Part shown: one piece after another, positions 5,803 to 6,017 of the stretch
Numbering within the stretch: position 1 is the stretch's first letter
Layout: every line of letters starts with the position of its first letter
Source: CAZAZQ01 sp964489705
GTDB lineage: Bacteria; Zixibacteria; MSB-5A5; GN15; FEB-12
Length of the DNA stretch: 6,017 nucleotides
Direction: 5' to 3'
Assembly (NCBI GenBank): GCA_964489705.1
Contig: CAZAZQ010000039.1
Location: forward strand, 1-6,017
Translations under genes and position numbers: made by a program
The notes under the pieces: model-generated
Database searches by the model: none
What the model saw: only the letters and a program-made list of their open reading frames with translations
Told to the model about the DNA's origin: nothing

Positions 5803-5914
5803 CCTGAGGCTCTATTTGTTAACCTATTGCTGTTTATCGTGTTATGTTTTTCAACGCTGATTTCGGCTGAAGAGAGAGTGCAAATGGATTCATAATATGT
5901 ACGAGGTCTTCTTA
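5789..5914 (-). other. Leader region upstream of the RNase H-like/holA/sigma cluster
   Basis: About 125 nt of A/T-richer, apparently non-coding sequence between the repeat and the first gene. It should contain the promoter of the four-gene unit. Minus-strand candidates are a -10-like TATTAT (5897-5892) without a good -35, and a TTGAAA (5850-5845) whose 17-base downstream hexamer AGCAAT is a poor -10. A GTTAAC palindrome lies at 5819-5824. No promoter can be assigned with confidence. A 68-codon frame through here is treated as spurious. Confidence 0.35.
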
Positions 5915-6015
5915 GCGCTGTCAGGAACACCCGACGGGTGATTTATTCCCTGACGGACGGTGAAAGCCCCATAGGGAAGGTCCGGAACGGATCTGCCTTC
6001 CCCGGGTTTTTCCAT
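5890..6015 (-). other. 41-codon open frame carried by the right repeat (coding status doubtful)
   Basis: This is the counterpart of the frame in the left repeat, read on the minus strand from ATG 6015-6013. Its first 32 codons differ from the left copy by one amino acid (Leu to Pro at codon 4) and two silent changes. Codon 33 is Ser instead of Gly. The frame then leaves the repeat and adds the tail AKKTSYIL before TGA at 5892-5890. The different tails argue that the 3' end is not a conserved protein terminus. Whether it is translated is unknown. Confidence 0.2.
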
Positions 6016-6017
6016 GA
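5915..6017 (-). repeat. 103-bp dispersed repeat, right copy (cut by window end)
   Basis: This is the inverted partner of the repeat at 46-148, with four substitutions and no indels. It lies upstream of the gene cluster and runs off the window end, so its outer boundary is unknown. One substitution (at 5919) breaks the next-to-outermost pair of the hairpin seen in the left copy; the remaining stem and the inner CACCCG/CGGGTG palindrome are intact. The match stops sharply at 5915, where the leader of the first gene begins. Confidence 0.9.

Noticed and set aside
5892..5924. Promoter using CTGACA at the repeat edge and TATTAT in the leader
   Set aside because: The spacer is 21 bases, too long for a normal sigma-70 promoter; the 17-base alternative gives TACATA, a poor -10.
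5724..5930. A 68-codon minus-strand frame spanning the leader and repeat edge
   Set aside because: It overlaps the start of the RNase H-like gene in another frame, begins inside the repeat and has no ribosome binding site or family resemblance.
46..6017. The whole window as a composite transposon bounded by inverted repeats
   Set aside because: There is no transposase or integrase, the cargo includes housekeeping holA, no target-site duplication can be seen, and a contig broken at a dispersed repeat explains the layout better.
1..6017. CRISPR array, tRNA or rRNA genes
   Set aside because: No regularly spaced direct repeats, cloverleaf-like segments or conserved rRNA sequences were seen on either strand.

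Overview
The window (about 6 kb, roughly half G+C) looks like a piece of a Gram-negative-type bacterial chromosome. All seven convincing protein genes lie on the minus strand and are tightly packed, so they are read from right to left. The organism cannot be named from the sequence. A lipoprotein-type binding protein, an ECF sigma factor with a membrane anti-sigma factor, a PspC/LiaF-type pair and a dispersed structured repeat would suit a poorly characterised phylum, possibly in the FCB supergroup, but that is a low-confidence inference.

Layout in transcription order. (1) At the right edge lies one copy of a 103-bp repeat, followed by a leader of about 140 nt. (2) The first unit runs from a small RNase H-fold protein that has lost most of its catalytic acids, into holA (DNA polymerase III delta, the clamp-loader subunit), then an ECF sigma factor, then its zinc-finger membrane anti-sigma factor. 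Gaps are 0-45 nt and the unit ends at a good intrinsic terminator. (3) The second unit is a PspC-domain membrane protein whose stop overlaps the start of a LiaF-like membrane protein (ATGA). (4) The third unit is a single amino-acid-type ABC transporter substrate-binding lipoprotein, ending at a strong intrinsic terminator. (5) At the left edge lies the second repeat copy, inverted relative to the first.

Functionally, the centre of the window reads as an envelope-sensing neighbourhood: an ECF sigma/anti-sigma switch next to a PspC/LiaF-type envelope-stress pair. The PspC and LiaF-like proteins carry related two-helix membrane modules. Housekeeping replication (holA) sits upstream.

The least explained element is the inverted repeat at the two ends: 99 of 103 positions match, it can fold into nested hairpins, and both copies keep the same short frame open. 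Because the window starts and stops in this repeat, it may be a whole contig broken at a high-copy dispersed element. No CRISPR array, tRNA, rRNA, transposase or phage gene was seen. No stretch over 300 nt lacks a gene.
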